Below, one piece after another: positions 9,940 through 18,883 of a stretch of 64,000 nt of DNA; the stretch's first letter is position 1, and every line of letters starts with the position of its first letter. This DNA comes from Cobetia marina (GTDB lineage Bacteria; Pseudomonadota; Gammaproteobacteria; Pseudomonadales; Halomonadaceae): the NCBI RefSeq assembly GCF_001720485.1, contig NZ_CP017114.1, positions 3,286,001 to 3,350,000 of the forward strand, read 5' to 3'. Under the pieces are notes generated by a model that searched no databases, was not told the origin of the DNA, and saw only the letters and a list, made by a program, of their open reading frames with translations. The translations under genes and the position numbers were made by a program.

Positions 9940-9961
9940 GCGCCTGCCAAAAGGCAGGCGC
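9940..9961 (-). terminator. Hairpin after rsmH, possible terminator or attenuator
   Basis: GCGCCTGCC, four-base loop, GGCAGGCGC: a perfect nine-base-pair stem starting about 35 bases beyond the rsmH stop. No U-run follows on the minus strand, so it may be Rho-assisted, an attenuator, or only an RNA-stabilising structure. Confidence 0.4.
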
Positions 9962-9995
9962 TGGGATGACCACGATACACGCCACGAACCGGGCG

Positions 9996-10991
9996 TTATT
10001 TCAGCTTCTCGGCGATGCGCATCACGGCGCTGCGTGAGCGTACGTTCGCCTGCACCTCGCTTTCGGAGGCCTTCTGAGCCTTGCCGACCAGCTTGAGGCG
10101 CTTGTTGAGTTGATCTTCGCGAATGGGCATGCCACGCGGCGCCTGATCGCCACGCGCCTTGTCGCGCATGAAGCGTTTGACGATACGGTCTTCCAGCGAA
10201 TGGAAGCTGATCACCACCAGCCTTCCCCCCGGTTTCAGGGCTTCCAGGCCAGCATCCAGCGCGCGGGTCAACTCATCCAGCTCGCCGTTGACATGGATGC
10301 GGATCGCCTGGAAGACACGCGTCGCCGGGTGCTTGTGCTTCTCCCAGTTGGGATGCGCGTCCTTGATCAGGCTGGCGAAGTCACCGGTCCGCGTGATGGG
10401 ACGCTCGGCGCGACGCTCGACCACCGCACGTGCAAGACGCTTGGCATAGCGCTCCTCACCGTAGGTCTTGAAGACCCACGCCATGTCCTCGGCACTGGCA
10501 CGTGACAACCACTCAGCGGCACTCTCGCCACTGGTGGGGTCCATGCGCATGTCCAGCGGACCATCATTCATGAAGCTGAAGCCACGCTCGGCATCATCCA
10601 GCTGCGGCGAGGACACGCCGATATCCAGCAGAATGCCATCGAGCTGACCATGCACGCCTTCCCGCTCGGCATATTCGCCCAGGCGGGCAAATTCACCGGC
10701 GTGAATGGAAAAACGGGAATCCTCGATGGTGGCGGCTTCCGCCAATGCCTGGGGGTCGCGATCACAGGCGATCAGACGTCCACCGTCATCGAGACGCGAC
10801 AGGATCAGGCGTGAGTGACCGCCGCGCCCGAAAGTACCGTCGAAATAGACACCGGAGACGTCCTGAATCAGCCCATCCACCGCGCCATCGAGCATGACAC
10901 TGACATGCGCGAAGCGATCCGCAGCTTCGGATTCGGCGGCTGACATGGCAGCGGCTGATTCGGGAACGGAGGGAGCGCTGGGCTTGGACAT
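9996..10991 (-). CDS. rsmH: RsmH (MraW), 16S rRNA C1402 N4-methyltransferase
   Basis: Methylates N4 of cytidine 1402 in the 16S rRNA P-site, working on the same nucleotide as RsmI, whose gene is close by. The SAM loop [14 protein letters not shown] lies near residue 50; [20 protein letters not shown] and the C-terminal [12 protein letters not shown] are family hallmarks. The start at 10991 gives 331 residues; the frame extends 39 codons further, but that part is unlike any RsmH. About 20 Ser/Ala/Glu-rich residues precede the conserved fold, and no strong Shine-Dalgarno is visible, so the exact start is uncertain. No mraZ lies upstream. Confidence 0.93.
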   Translation of the reverse strand: MSKPSAPSVPESAAAMSAAESEAADRFAHVSVMLDGAVDGLIQDVSGVYFDGTFGRGGHSRLILSRLDDGGRLIACDRDPQALAEAATIEDSRFSIHAGEFARLGEYAEREGVHGQLDGILLDIGVSSPQLDDAERGFSFMNDGPLDMRMDPTSGESAAEWLSRASAEDMAWVFKTYGEERYAKRLARAVVERRAERPITRTGDFASLIKDAHPNWEKHKHPATRVFQAIRIHVNGELDELTRALDAGLEALKPGGRLVVISFHSLEDRIVKRFMRDKARGDQAPRGMPIREDQLNKRLKLVGKAQKASESEVQANVRSRSAVMRIAEKLK

Positions 10992-11197
10992 GACGAAATT
11001 CGGGACCTTGGCACGCGTTGCGGGCAGTAAAGGCGGACGCCAGTCGTCTGGCGGTAGACCGCAGGAAAGCAGAGACATTCGCATGATTATCGATGGCACA
11101 ATCGACAACCGGCGCCGGTCACGACTTCATGTCCGCCGCCATTGCAAATGGCCAGCCACGGAGCACGGAGCGGACGGCGCCGGTCATGCGGTGTCAC

Positions 11198-11240
11198 ATG
11201 TCAGCCCTGAACTGCGCGTTTCGCATCACAGGGCTGACAT
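11198..11240 (-). terminator. Inverted repeat downstream of rnpB
   Basis: Perfect 12-base arms (11198-11209 and 11229-11240, ATGTCAGCCCTG and its complement) with a 19-base loop that itself contains TGCG/CGCA. It lies 11 bases beyond the RNase P RNA 3' end on the minus strand, after an A/T-rich stretch. No U-run follows the stem, so termination by the classical intrinsic mechanism is not certain. Confidence 0.45.
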
Positions 11241-11250
11241 CTTAAATATT

Positions 11251-11608
<358 letters not shown>

Positions 11609-11614
11609 CGCGCA

Positions 11615-11643
11615 AGACTATCAGTGTCACATCGTTTCCACAA
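11615..11643 (-). promoter_or_regulatory. Candidate rnpB promoter
   Basis: Minus strand: TTGTGG, 17-base spacer, TAGTCT, then a GC-rich discriminator (TGCGCGC) leading into the RNA. Placement fits the expected 5' end of the RNase P RNA, and the GC discriminator resembles growth-rate-controlled stable RNA promoters. The hexamers are only moderate matches. Confidence 0.4.
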
Positions 11644-11720
11644 GCTGGCGCTGCAGTGCACCTGGCCCGGAGGAACGCCGAAAAGCCAGATACGCCAAGC
11701 ACTTGGAAAACACCTCTCGC

Positions 11721-12593
11721 TTACGCTTCTCGTGGTTCCGCCGCATCCTTCAGGGCTTGTGCCTTGGCATACCAGGCCTTCTTGCGCCCGCCGACCAGAC
11801 GAGCGGCGATCGCCGCCATCTGCTTGACGCCGACCCCCTCTTCCCACAGCACCTTGAGAAGCGCATCACCCTCGACGCTGGCAGCCTCGTCGCCCTCACG
11901 TGCCGGAGCCCCTTCGATCATGACCACGAATTCACCGCGCGTCTGATCGCCATCCGCCTCCATCATCGCCAGCAGCTCAGCAGCCGTCCCGTCCAGGAAG
12001 GTCTCGAAGGTCTTGGTCAGCTCACGTGCCAACACGACTCGGCGCGCCCCGAGAACGTCGTGGATATCCTTCAACAACGCCTGGATACGGTGAGGCGACT
12101 CATAAAGCACATGCGTCGCGCTATCCTCACGCAGTGCCGTGAGGCGCGCCTGACGTGGCCCACCCTTGTGAGCGAGAAACCCCTCGAAGGTGAAGCGATC
12201 CGTCGGCAGGCCAGCAGCGCTGAGCGCGGTAATCAACGCGCAGGGGCCGGGAAGCGGGACTACCTTGAATCCGCGCTCCCGCAGCGCCCGCACCACGATG
12301 AAGCCGGGATCGGAGATCAGCGGCGTCCCGGCGTCGGAGACCAGCGCGACACGCCGCCCCGCCTCCAGGGCCTCGCACAGCTGATCGACCCGCCCGCGCT
12401 CATTATGGTCATGCAGTGACATCATGGGGACTTCCAGCCCCAGATGGCGCAGCAGACGGGCACTGTGGCGGGTGTCCTCAGCCGCGATCAGATCCACTTC
12501 GCCCAGCACCCGCGCGGCACGTGGGCTGAGGTCATCGAGGTTACCAATCGGCGTGGCGACCACGTACAATACGCCTTCAGAAGACTCAGACAT
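11721..12593 (-). CDS. rsmI: RsmI, 16S rRNA C1402 2'-O-methyltransferase
   Basis: Methylates the 2'-O of cytidine 1402, complementing RsmH. The tetrapyrrole-methylase-type fold is seen from the N-terminal VVATPIGNLDDLSPRAA (residues 10-26), the DLIAAEDTRHSARLLRHLG block, and DAGTPLISDPG near residue 86. Length 290 residues against 286 in E. coli. It is transcribed away from lpoA across a 201-base spacer and toward rnpB. Formerly known as YraL. Confidence 0.95.
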   Translation of the reverse strand: MSESSEGVLYVVATPIGNLDDLSPRAARVLGEVDLIAAEDTRHSARLLRHLGLEVPMMSLHDHNERGRVDQLCEALEAGRRVALVSDAGTPLISDPGFIVVRALRERGFKVVPLPGPCALITALSAAGLPTDRFTFEGFLAHKGGPRQARLTALREDSATHVLYESPHRIQALLKDIHDVLGARRVVLARELTKTFETFLDGTAAELLAMMEADGDQTRGEFVVMIEGAPAREGDEAASVEGDALLKVLWEEGVGVKQMAAIAARLVGGRKKAWYAKAQALKDAAEPREA

Positions 12594-12794
12594 TCAATGC
12601 TTCGACTCGTTGAACTCAGTGGTAGATATGGACGTCAGAGACAGCCGAGTGGCCTGACCACCTGCGGCAGACATGCCCGCACGAGCAGCCACTCCGAGAC
12701 CCGTCTCATTCGTCATTGCAGTATTCATCCGTCATTACAGCAGCGGCGACGCGGGCCACGGCCTCCTCGCCCATCAGCCAAGGGACCGTCGTAC

Positions 12795-14696
12795 ATGGGC
12801 CAGACATGGAATCGTGCGCCTGACAACGTGCTGCGCACTGCGTCAACCATTCGGCACAAGAGCTTGCGCCTCCCGCGCACCAGCCTGCGCGGACTGGCCG
12901 GCATGGCCATCGCGGCACTGCTGCTGGCCGGGTGTGCCGGGCAGTCCTCCCGTCCCAGCGGACCGGGGGCGGACGCGCTGCTGGCTCAAGCGGAGCAACA
13001 ACAGGGCCAACAGGCCGCCGGCACCCGACTGCAGGCCGCCGATATCCTAGCACGCAGCGGCGACAACGCGCAGGCGATCACCATCACCTCGGACATCGAC
13101 CCCGCGAGTCTGGAACCCCAGCAACGCGTGCAATGGGCCCTGTTGCTGTCGCGCATCGCCCTCGAGCAGCAGGATGGCTGGAACACGATACTCGCCACGT
13201 CCGTGCTGGAAGACGACATCACGATGTCCAGCGGCGATCAGCGCACGCTGCGCAAGCGTCGCGGCCTGGCGCTCGGCATGGTCGGCGAACCTCTGGCCAG
13301 TGCCCAGACGCTGATTGCCCTGCAGGCGGACACTGATGACCTCAGCATCAATGACACCCTGTGGGAACAGCTCACGCGCCTGTCTCCCAGCCAGCTTGGC
13401 GAGCTGGCCAGCGCCAACGCCATTGCCAGCGGCTGGACGGACCTGCTGCGTCTGCAGCGGCGCTTCGGCGGCAACATCGACCAGATGTTTTCCGCCATCA
13501 ACGACTGGGCGGATGCCAATCCGCAGCATCCGGCCGCACGCCAGATGCCGCAGGGCATCCTCGATCTGCGCGAGCTCTCCGGCCAGGAAGTCCGCAAGAT
13601 CGCGGTCTTCCTTCCGCAGTCCGGCCCACTCAAGCGTATCGCGCAGGCAATTCGTGAGGGCATCGAGGCACGCCATCGCAGCGCCATCGACAATGCCGAA
13701 GCCACGCCGCAGCTGAGCTTCTTCGATACCTCAAGCGCCGATCTCAAGACATTGTATGCCCGCGCGACCATGGAGGGAGCTCAGGTCGTGCTCGGCCCGC
13801 TGGACAAGCAGCTGGTCAGCCAGCTCGAGACCCAGAACAGCCTGCCGCTGCCGACCCTGGCCCTCAATTACGGCACCCATGAGCGCAATCAGGCCGACAA
13901 CCTCTTCCAGTACGGCCTGTCCGCCGAAGACGAAGCGCGCCAGGTCGCACTGCGCGCCTCACTTGACGGCCATCGTGGTGCCGCGGCCATGATTCCCGAC
14001 AATGCCTGGGGTCAGCGCGTCTACAGCGCCTTCCGTGATCGCTTCGAGCAGGAAGGTGGCGACATCGTTTCCATCGAGCGCTACAACCCCAAGGGCCCGG
14101 TCAGTGAAGCGGTCAAGGATCTGCTTTCCGTCTCCAGCCAGGATCAGGCGCGCATGAAATCCGCCAAGAAATCCGGCAGCAAGTATGGCCGCGCCCACTC
14201 CGGCAACATCGACATGATCTTCCTGCTGGCGCTGCCAAGCTACGCTCGTCAGGTGCCGCCGATGCTGGACTTCTACTACGCGGGCAACCTGCCGATCTAC
14301 GGCACCTCACACCTTTATGAAGGCTCCCCCCAGCCCGCTCAGGATGGCGACCTCAATGGCGTCAATTTCGTCGACATCCCTTGGGAAGTGCCGCAGGCCT
14401 CCTCCGGCGGCAAGGCCACTCTGCCGGAAGCCGATACCTATCGCGCCCTGTCGGATGCCTCTCCGCGCATGCTCAAGCTCAATGCCATGGGCGTCGATGC
14501 CTATCGCCTGGCACAGCGCGTTCCGCTGATGCTGGCCGGTGCCGGCGGGGAACTCTTCGGAGCGACCGGCAGTCTATTCCCGCGTCATGATGGACGCATC
14601 GAACGCACGCTGCCGTGGGCGGAGTTCAGAGGCGGCGTACCACGCCCGCCGCTGAAAGGCGCCAGCAGCCGCACCGTCGAAGCCTACACGCCCTGA
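12795..14696 (+). CDS. lpoA: LpoA, outer-membrane activator of PBP1A
   Basis: Outer-membrane lipoprotein that reaches through the periplasm to stimulate the bifunctional synthase PBP1A. A hydrophobic stretch ends in the lipobox LLAGC with Cys47; the C-terminal half (from about residue 240, KIAVFLPQSGPLKRIAQAI) is the periplasmic-binding-protein-like LppC domain. The start at 12795 has AAGGGA about nine bases upstream; a 46-residue signal is long, and initiation at an in-frame TTG (12864) would give a more usual 24-residue signal. The frame is open back to 12444, but that part runs antisense to rsmI. yraN follows after one base. Confidence 0.9.
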   Translation: MGQTWNRAPDNVLRTASTIRHKSLRLPRTSLRGLAGMAIAALLLAGCAGQSSRPSGPGADALLAQAEQQQGQQAAGTRLQAADILARSGDNAQAITITSDIDPASLEPQQRVQWALLLSRIALEQQDGWNTILATSVLEDDITMSSGDQRTLRKRRGLALGMVGEPLASAQTLIALQADTDDLSINDTLWEQLTRLSPSQLGELASANAIASGWTDLLRLQRRFGGNIDQMFSAINDWADANPQHPAARQMPQGILDLRELSGQEVRKIAVFLPQSGPLKRIAQAIREGIEARHRSAIDNAEATPQLSFFDTSSADLKTLYARATMEGAQVVLGPLDKQLVSQLETQNSLPLPTLALNYGTHERNQADNLFQYGLSAEDEARQVALRASLDGHRGAAAMIPDNAWGQRVYSAFRDRFEQEGGDIVSIERYNPKGPVSEAVKDLLSVSSQDQARMKSAKKSGSKYGRAHSGNIDMIFLLALPSYARQVPPMLDFYYAGNLPIYGTSHLYEGSPQPAQDGDLNGVNFVDIPWEVPQASSGGKATLPEADTYRALSDASPRMLKLNAMGVDAYRLAQRVPLMLAGAGGELFGATGSLFPRHDGRIERTLPWAEFRGGVPRPPLKGASSRTVEAYTP

Positions 14697-14697
14697 C

Positions 14698-15090
14698 ATG
14701 GCGCGCCCTGGAACGACCGGGCAGGAGCCACCACAGCGTCGCGCGAGAGCGCGCGGCGCCGTGATCGAAGCCGAGGTCGAGAAATGGCTGTCAGCCAGAG
14801 GTCTCGTGCCTGTCACGCGCAATTCGCATGCCAAGGGCGGCGAGATCGACTTGATCATGCGTGATGGTGACACCCTGGTGTTCATCGAAGTGCGTTACCG
14901 CGCCAGCTCCCGGTTCGGCAGCGCACTGGAAAGCGTGACCGCCACCAAGCAACGCCGGCTGATCAAGGCCGCGCGTTTTTATCTGGCCCATCACGGGCTA
15001 TCATGTTCCTGCCGCTTCGACGTGGTCGGCGTGGAGGGCCCTCCCCCTCTCGCCATTCACTGGATACGCCACGCATTCGAAGCGTTCTGA
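14698..15090 (+). CDS. yraN: YraN, UPF0102 endonuclease-like protein
   Basis: Small protein with a predicted Holliday-junction-resolvase-like fold; its biochemical role is not established. The UPF0102 pattern is clear: EAEVEKWLSARG (residues 24-35), RNSHAKGGEIDLIM with the putative catalytic Glu-x-Asp, and LVFIEVRYRASSRFG. Length 130 residues, normal for the family. It begins one base after the lpoA stop, so it is co-translated with it, the arrangement also seen in E. coli and Pseudomonas. Confidence 0.9.
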   Translation: MARPGTTGQEPPQRRARARGAVIEAEVEKWLSARGLVPVTRNSHAKGGEIDLIMRDGDTLVFIEVRYRASSRFGSALESVTATKQRRLIKAARFYLAHHGLSCSCRFDVVGVEGPPPLAIHWIRHAFEAF

Positions 15091-15705
<615 letters not shown>

Positions 15706-15743
15706 CGCCTTGCGACACACGGCGCTCACCAGGAGATTACGGC

Positions 15744-16322
15744 ATGACGCCAAAGTACCTGCTTTCCCTCATGGCCACCGCCGGCTTTCTATCCCTTGCG
15801 GGCTGTACCACCGTGGCCGACCTGACTCACAGTGGTCCCATTGACGAGGACTACGGTGATCGCACTCTGGGCGCTCAAGTGGAAGACGAGAGCATCGAGA
15901 CCAAGATCGAAGTCAATCTCGGCAAGATCGATGCGCGCTTCAATGACGCCCATGTCAACGTGAATGCCTACAACGGCATGGTCCTGCTGACCGGGCAAGT
16001 GCCCAGCGACGAGCTCAAGCAACGCGCCGCGGAAGTCGCCAAGGATGTCCGTCGCGTACGCCAGGTACACAACGCCCTGGAAGTCAGCGCCAATGCGCCT
16101 ACCAGCCAGCGCGTCCAGGACACCTGGCTGACCACCCGCGTCAAGGCGACTCTCGCGGCCGATGCCAACATCGATTCCGGGCGCATCATGGTGCTGACCG
16201 AGAATGCCAGCGTCTACCTGATGGGCATCGTGACCCGCTCGGAGGCCGACCAGATCGTCAGCAAGGTCTCGGAAGTCGGTGGCATCCAGCGTATCGCCAA
16301 GGTCTTCGAGTATCTTGATTGA
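15744..16322 (+). CDS. dolP: DolP (YraP), BON-domain outer-membrane lipoprotein
   Basis: Division- and outer-membrane-integrity lipoprotein. Signal peptide with the lipobox LSLAGC (Cys21), then two BON domains, roughly residues 50-115 (IETKIEVNLGKIDARFNDAHVNV) and 125-190 (WLTTRVKATLAADANID). Length 192 residues, matching E. coli. A GGAG element precedes the ATG. It ends the lpoA-yraN-diaA-dolP run and faces sspB across a strong hairpin. Confidence 0.92.
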   Translation: MTPKYLLSLMATAGFLSLAGCTTVADLTHSGPIDEDYGDRTLGAQVEDESIETKIEVNLGKIDARFNDAHVNVNAYNGMVLLTGQVPSDELKQRAAEVAKDVRRVRQVHNALEVSANAPTSQRVQDTWLTTRVKATLAADANIDSGRIMVLTENASVYLMGIVTRSEADQIVSKVSEVGGIQRIAKVFEYLD

Positions 16323-16353
16323 CGTAGACCGCACTCCCTGACGTATGGGTGAA

Positions 16354-16396
16354 AACGACGACGCCCCACAGGCCTGGCCTGTGGGGCGTCGTCGTT
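16354..16396. terminator. Bidirectional terminator between dolP and sspB
   Basis: Long near-perfect palindrome: arms of about 21 bases (AACGACGACGCCCCACAGGCC and its complement) around a single central T. The minus-strand read ends in TTTT, the better terminator direction, so it should stop sspB transcripts; it also caps dolP. Confidence 0.75.
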
Positions 16397-16429
16397 ATCA
16401 GCCCAAGAGGACTGAAGAGGAGTGTCCGC

Positions 16430-17032
16430 TTACTTGATGACTCGCAGCGACGGACGCCCCTTGCGGGGAGGCTTCGGCTGATCATCGCCGCCTTCCTCAT
16501 CGGAGGAGGAGATGCTGCCGCCCTCCTGCTCCTCGGCACTCGCGACCTCATCGGCCGCCGCATCACCCCGTGACGCCTCCTCACCCTGCTCATCATCAGC
16601 AGCGCTGCTGGCACCACCGACACTGGCCAGAGCCGGACGTGAAGGCGCCTGAGCCTCCTCACCGGAGGTCGCCTCATCCGAGGCTGCCTCACCGAAGGCC
16701 AGGTCATCCGCACCCGGCATGACAGGCTCATGCCCGAACACCATGCCAACGCCATTCTCGCGAGAGTACAGCGCCACCAGCGCCGGTGTCGGCACGCTGA
16801 CGTGCATCGGCTGACCACCGAAACGGGCATTGAAGCTGACACCCTCATTGGCGATGAGCAGATCACGCACGGCACCCGGCGCGATGTTCAGAACGATCTG
16901 GCCATTCTGCACGTGTTGACGCGGCACCTGAACGCCATCCTGCTCGGCATCCACCACGATGTACGGCGTATTGTCGTTATCCAGCAGCCACTCGTAGAGC
17001 GCACGTGCCAGATAAGGGCGACTGGAAAGCAT
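16430..17032 (-). CDS. sspB: SspB, ClpXP adaptor for ssrA-tagged proteins
   Basis: Delivers ssrA-tagged, trans-translation-derived proteins to ClpXP. The folded substrate-binding domain occupies about residues 1-105 (SSRPYLARALYEWLLDN to EPVMPGADDLAFG). A long acidic Glu/Ala/Ser linker follows, ending in the ClpX-binding tail GRPSLRVIK, nearly identical to that of E. coli. Total 200 residues against 165, the difference being linker length. The start at 17032 matches the family N-terminus; the frame open to 17284 is rejected. sspA lies 199 bases upstream on the same strand. Confidence 0.94.
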   Translation of the reverse strand: MLSSRPYLARALYEWLLDNDNTPYIVVDAEQDGVQVPRQHVQNGQIVLNIAPGAVRDLLIANEGVSFNARFGGQPMHVSVPTPALVALYSRENGVGMVFGHEPVMPGADDLAFGEAASDEATSGEEAQAPSRPALASVGGASSAADDEQGEEASRGDAAADEVASAEEQEGGSISSSDEEGGDDQPKPPRKGRPSLRVIK

Positions 17033-17169
17033 GAGAGAACCTCTTGAACTGCAATGGATGTCACGATGACCGACGTCCTGCGACGCCGAGCTACAACTTG
17101 CGGGCACTGACACCACGTGACGGTCGAGACACCTGACCTCGGCCCCTCCCCGCCTCATGATCCGAGCCC

Positions 17170-17193
17170 GGAACCCACCCCGGGGTGGGTTCC
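17170..17193. repeat. 24-base perfect palindrome between sspA and sspB
   Basis: GGAACCCACCCC directly followed by its complement, in the 199-base sspA-sspB gap. In RNA it could form a stable hairpin that tunes sspB read-through or protects the sspA 3' end. There is no U-run on the minus strand. Confidence 0.5.
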
Positions 17194-17231
17194 AGCGACT
17201 CAAGCACCCCTTTCGGGATTGCTCAAGCGAA

Positions 17232-17858
17232 TCAGATACGCATCTCGCGCTCTGCCTCGGAGAGAGACGCCTTGAAGGCATCACGATCGAACAGACGCTC
17301 CATGTAGTTCAGCAGCGGCTTGACCTGCTTCTCCGGCAGCTCGATGTTCAATGTCGGCAGACGCCACAGAATCGGGGCGATGCACGTGTCGACCAGAGAG
17401 AACTCGTCGCTCATGAAGAACGGCATGTCATCGAAGATCGGCGCGATTCCGATCAGGCTCTCGCGCAATTCCTTGCGTGCCTTGTCGGCTTCCTTCTTGG
17501 TGCCGTTCTGGATGGTTTCCATCATCGGCACCCACTCGCGCTCGATGCGGTGCATCCACAGACGGCTCTGGGCGCGCGCCACCGGATACACCGGCAACAG
17601 CGGCGGATGCGGGAAGCGCTCGTCCAGGTACTCCATCATCACCTTGGACTCGTAGAGGACCAGGTCACGGTCCAGCAACGTCGGCACACTGTTGTACGGG
17701 TTCAGATCAGCCAGCTCGGCCGGACGGTTGTCATCATCTACATCAATGACATCGACTGCTACACCCTTCTCGGCCAGCACGATCCGTACACGGTGGCTGA
17801 AGTGGTCGTCACCACCGGAGTAGAAGGTCATCGATGAACGCTTGGCCACAACACCCAT
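17232..17858 (-). CDS. sspA: SspA, stringent starvation protein A
   Basis: RNA-polymerase-associated regulator with a glutathione-S-transferase fold but no known GST activity. The N-terminal thioredoxin-like part starts [28 protein letters not shown], close to E. coli SspA, and the C-terminal helical domain includes [22 protein letters not shown] near residue 155. Length 208 residues (E. coli 212). It forms a pair with sspB downstream and follows the petABC genes, as in Pseudomonas. Confidence 0.94.
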   Translation of the reverse strand: MGVVAKRSSMTFYSGGDDHFSHRVRIVLAEKGVAVDVIDVDDDNRPAELADLNPYNSVPTLLDRDLVLYESKVMMEYLDERFPHPPLLPVYPVARAQSRLWMHRIEREWVPMMETIQNGTKKEADKARKELRESLIGIAPIFDDMPFFMSDEFSLVDTCIAPILWRLPTLNIELPEKQVKPLLNYMERLFDRDAFKASLSEAEREMRI

Positions 17859-17999
17859 GAAACTGTCCTCGCATCTGTTCGAGCCATGCCCGCGTCAGCT
17901 TTTGGCCTGACGAACGGGAATAAGTTTCCTCTGGGCGCCTCATCAACTGCGTGACGCGCCCAGAGGGTCAACCTTGCGTCACCCGCAAGCGACGCAAGC

Positions 18000-18027
18000 G
18001 GGCGCACGACCGATCAGCCGTGCGCCC
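18000..18027 (-). terminator. Hairpin between petC and sspA
   Basis: GGGCGCACG, ten-base loop, CGTGCGCCC: a nine-base-pair stem about 50 bases beyond the petC stop. No U-run follows on the minus strand. It may partly separate pet and ssp transcripts. Confidence 0.4.
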
Positions 18028-18073
18028 GTCACTGCCTGCACGCCATTATCAATGAGCGCCACTCCGGGAGCCA

Positions 18074-18883
18074 TCAATGAATGTCGCGCCAGTATTCCTT
18101 CTTGAGAAGATATGCCAGCAGAGTAAAGATCAGGATGAATATTAACACCTTGGGGGCCATGCTCTCAGCCTTGAGTCGCGATGGTTCGCCCACATAGGCC
18201 AGAAAGTTGGTCAGATCCCACACGGCCTGGTCGAATTCCTCTGCTGTCATGCTGCCCGGCGAGGTGATCTCCAGCACGTCGCAGGAGTCATAGTGCCCCG
18301 TTGCCGGGTTCAGCTCCGCTCCCGGAGGCACCAGGTCGCTCTGGGCGCAGACCTTTTCCTGAACGCCCTGCAATGTCTCCAGCACATTGGGCATCGCCAC
18401 CAGCGGATAGACAGCATTGTTGACACCCCAGGGGCGCTCGGGATCGCGATAGAAGCTCTTCAGGTAGGAGTAGATCCAGTCCGTCCCGCGCAGACGCGCC
18501 TCGAGAGACAGATCCGGTGGCGGCGTACCGAACCAGCTCGCGGCGTCCTCAGTCTTCATCCCGATGCGCATGGTGTCATTGATCTTGAGTTCTGGCGAGA
18601 AAATCAGATATCGCTCGACCAGATCCTCGGGCATCTCCAGGTCCTCTGCGGCACGCGAATAGCGCTGATACTGCAGGCTGTGACAGCCGAGGCAATAATT
18701 GGTGTAGAGCTGCATGCCGCGCTGCAACGAGGGCTTGTCATGCAGATCCGGCTGCATCGACTCACGCACTGCCTCGCCCCCTGCCGCGCTGACAGCTCCC
18801 GCCCCCAGCAGGCCGGCCACCACCACGCCTGCAGCCAGTACATGCTTCAGCCAGTCCCTTGACCCACCCTTTTGCCCGCTCAT
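18074..18883 (-). CDS. petC: Cytochrome c1 subunit of the bc1 complex
   Basis: Carries electrons from the Rieske centre to soluble cytochrome c in the periplasm. Signal-like N-terminus (VLAAGVVVAGLLGAGAVSAA), covalent haem motif CLGCH near residue 62, and a probable axial-methionine region around MRIGMKTEDAASWF. A C-terminal helix (MAPKVLIFILIFTLLAYLL) anchors it, ending in KKEYWRDIH. Length 269 residues. Its start overlaps the petB stop (ATGA), so the three bc1 genes are translationally linked. Confidence 0.95.
   Translation of the reverse strand: MSGQKGGSRDWLKHVLAAGVVVAGLLGAGAVSAAGGEAVRESMQPDLHDKPSLQRGMQLYTNYCLGCHSLQYQRYSRAAEDLEMPEDLVERYLIFSPELKINDTMRIGMKTEDAASWFGTPPPDLSLEARLRGTDWIYSYLKSFYRDPERPWGVNNAVYPLVAMPNVLETLQGVQEKVCAQSDLVPPGAELNPATGHYDSCDVLEITSPGSMTAEEFDQAVWDLTNFLAYVGEPSRLKAESMAPKVLIFILIFTLLAYLLKKEYWRDIH

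Larger units (their letters stand above)
9669..9995. other. Intergenic gap between rsmH and ftsL
   Basis: These 327 bases interrupt a cluster whose other genes overlap or nearly touch. No protein-like reading frame is supported. On the minus strand it holds two promoter-like sequences (listed separately) and a hairpin just after rsmH. The gap therefore probably lets ftsL and the genes after it be transcribed apart from rsmH. Confidence 0.5.

Noticed and set aside
12444..12794. Upstream extension of the lpoA frame
   Set aside because: It would run antisense through the 5' end of rsmI and precede the lipoprotein signal; it has no export or family features.
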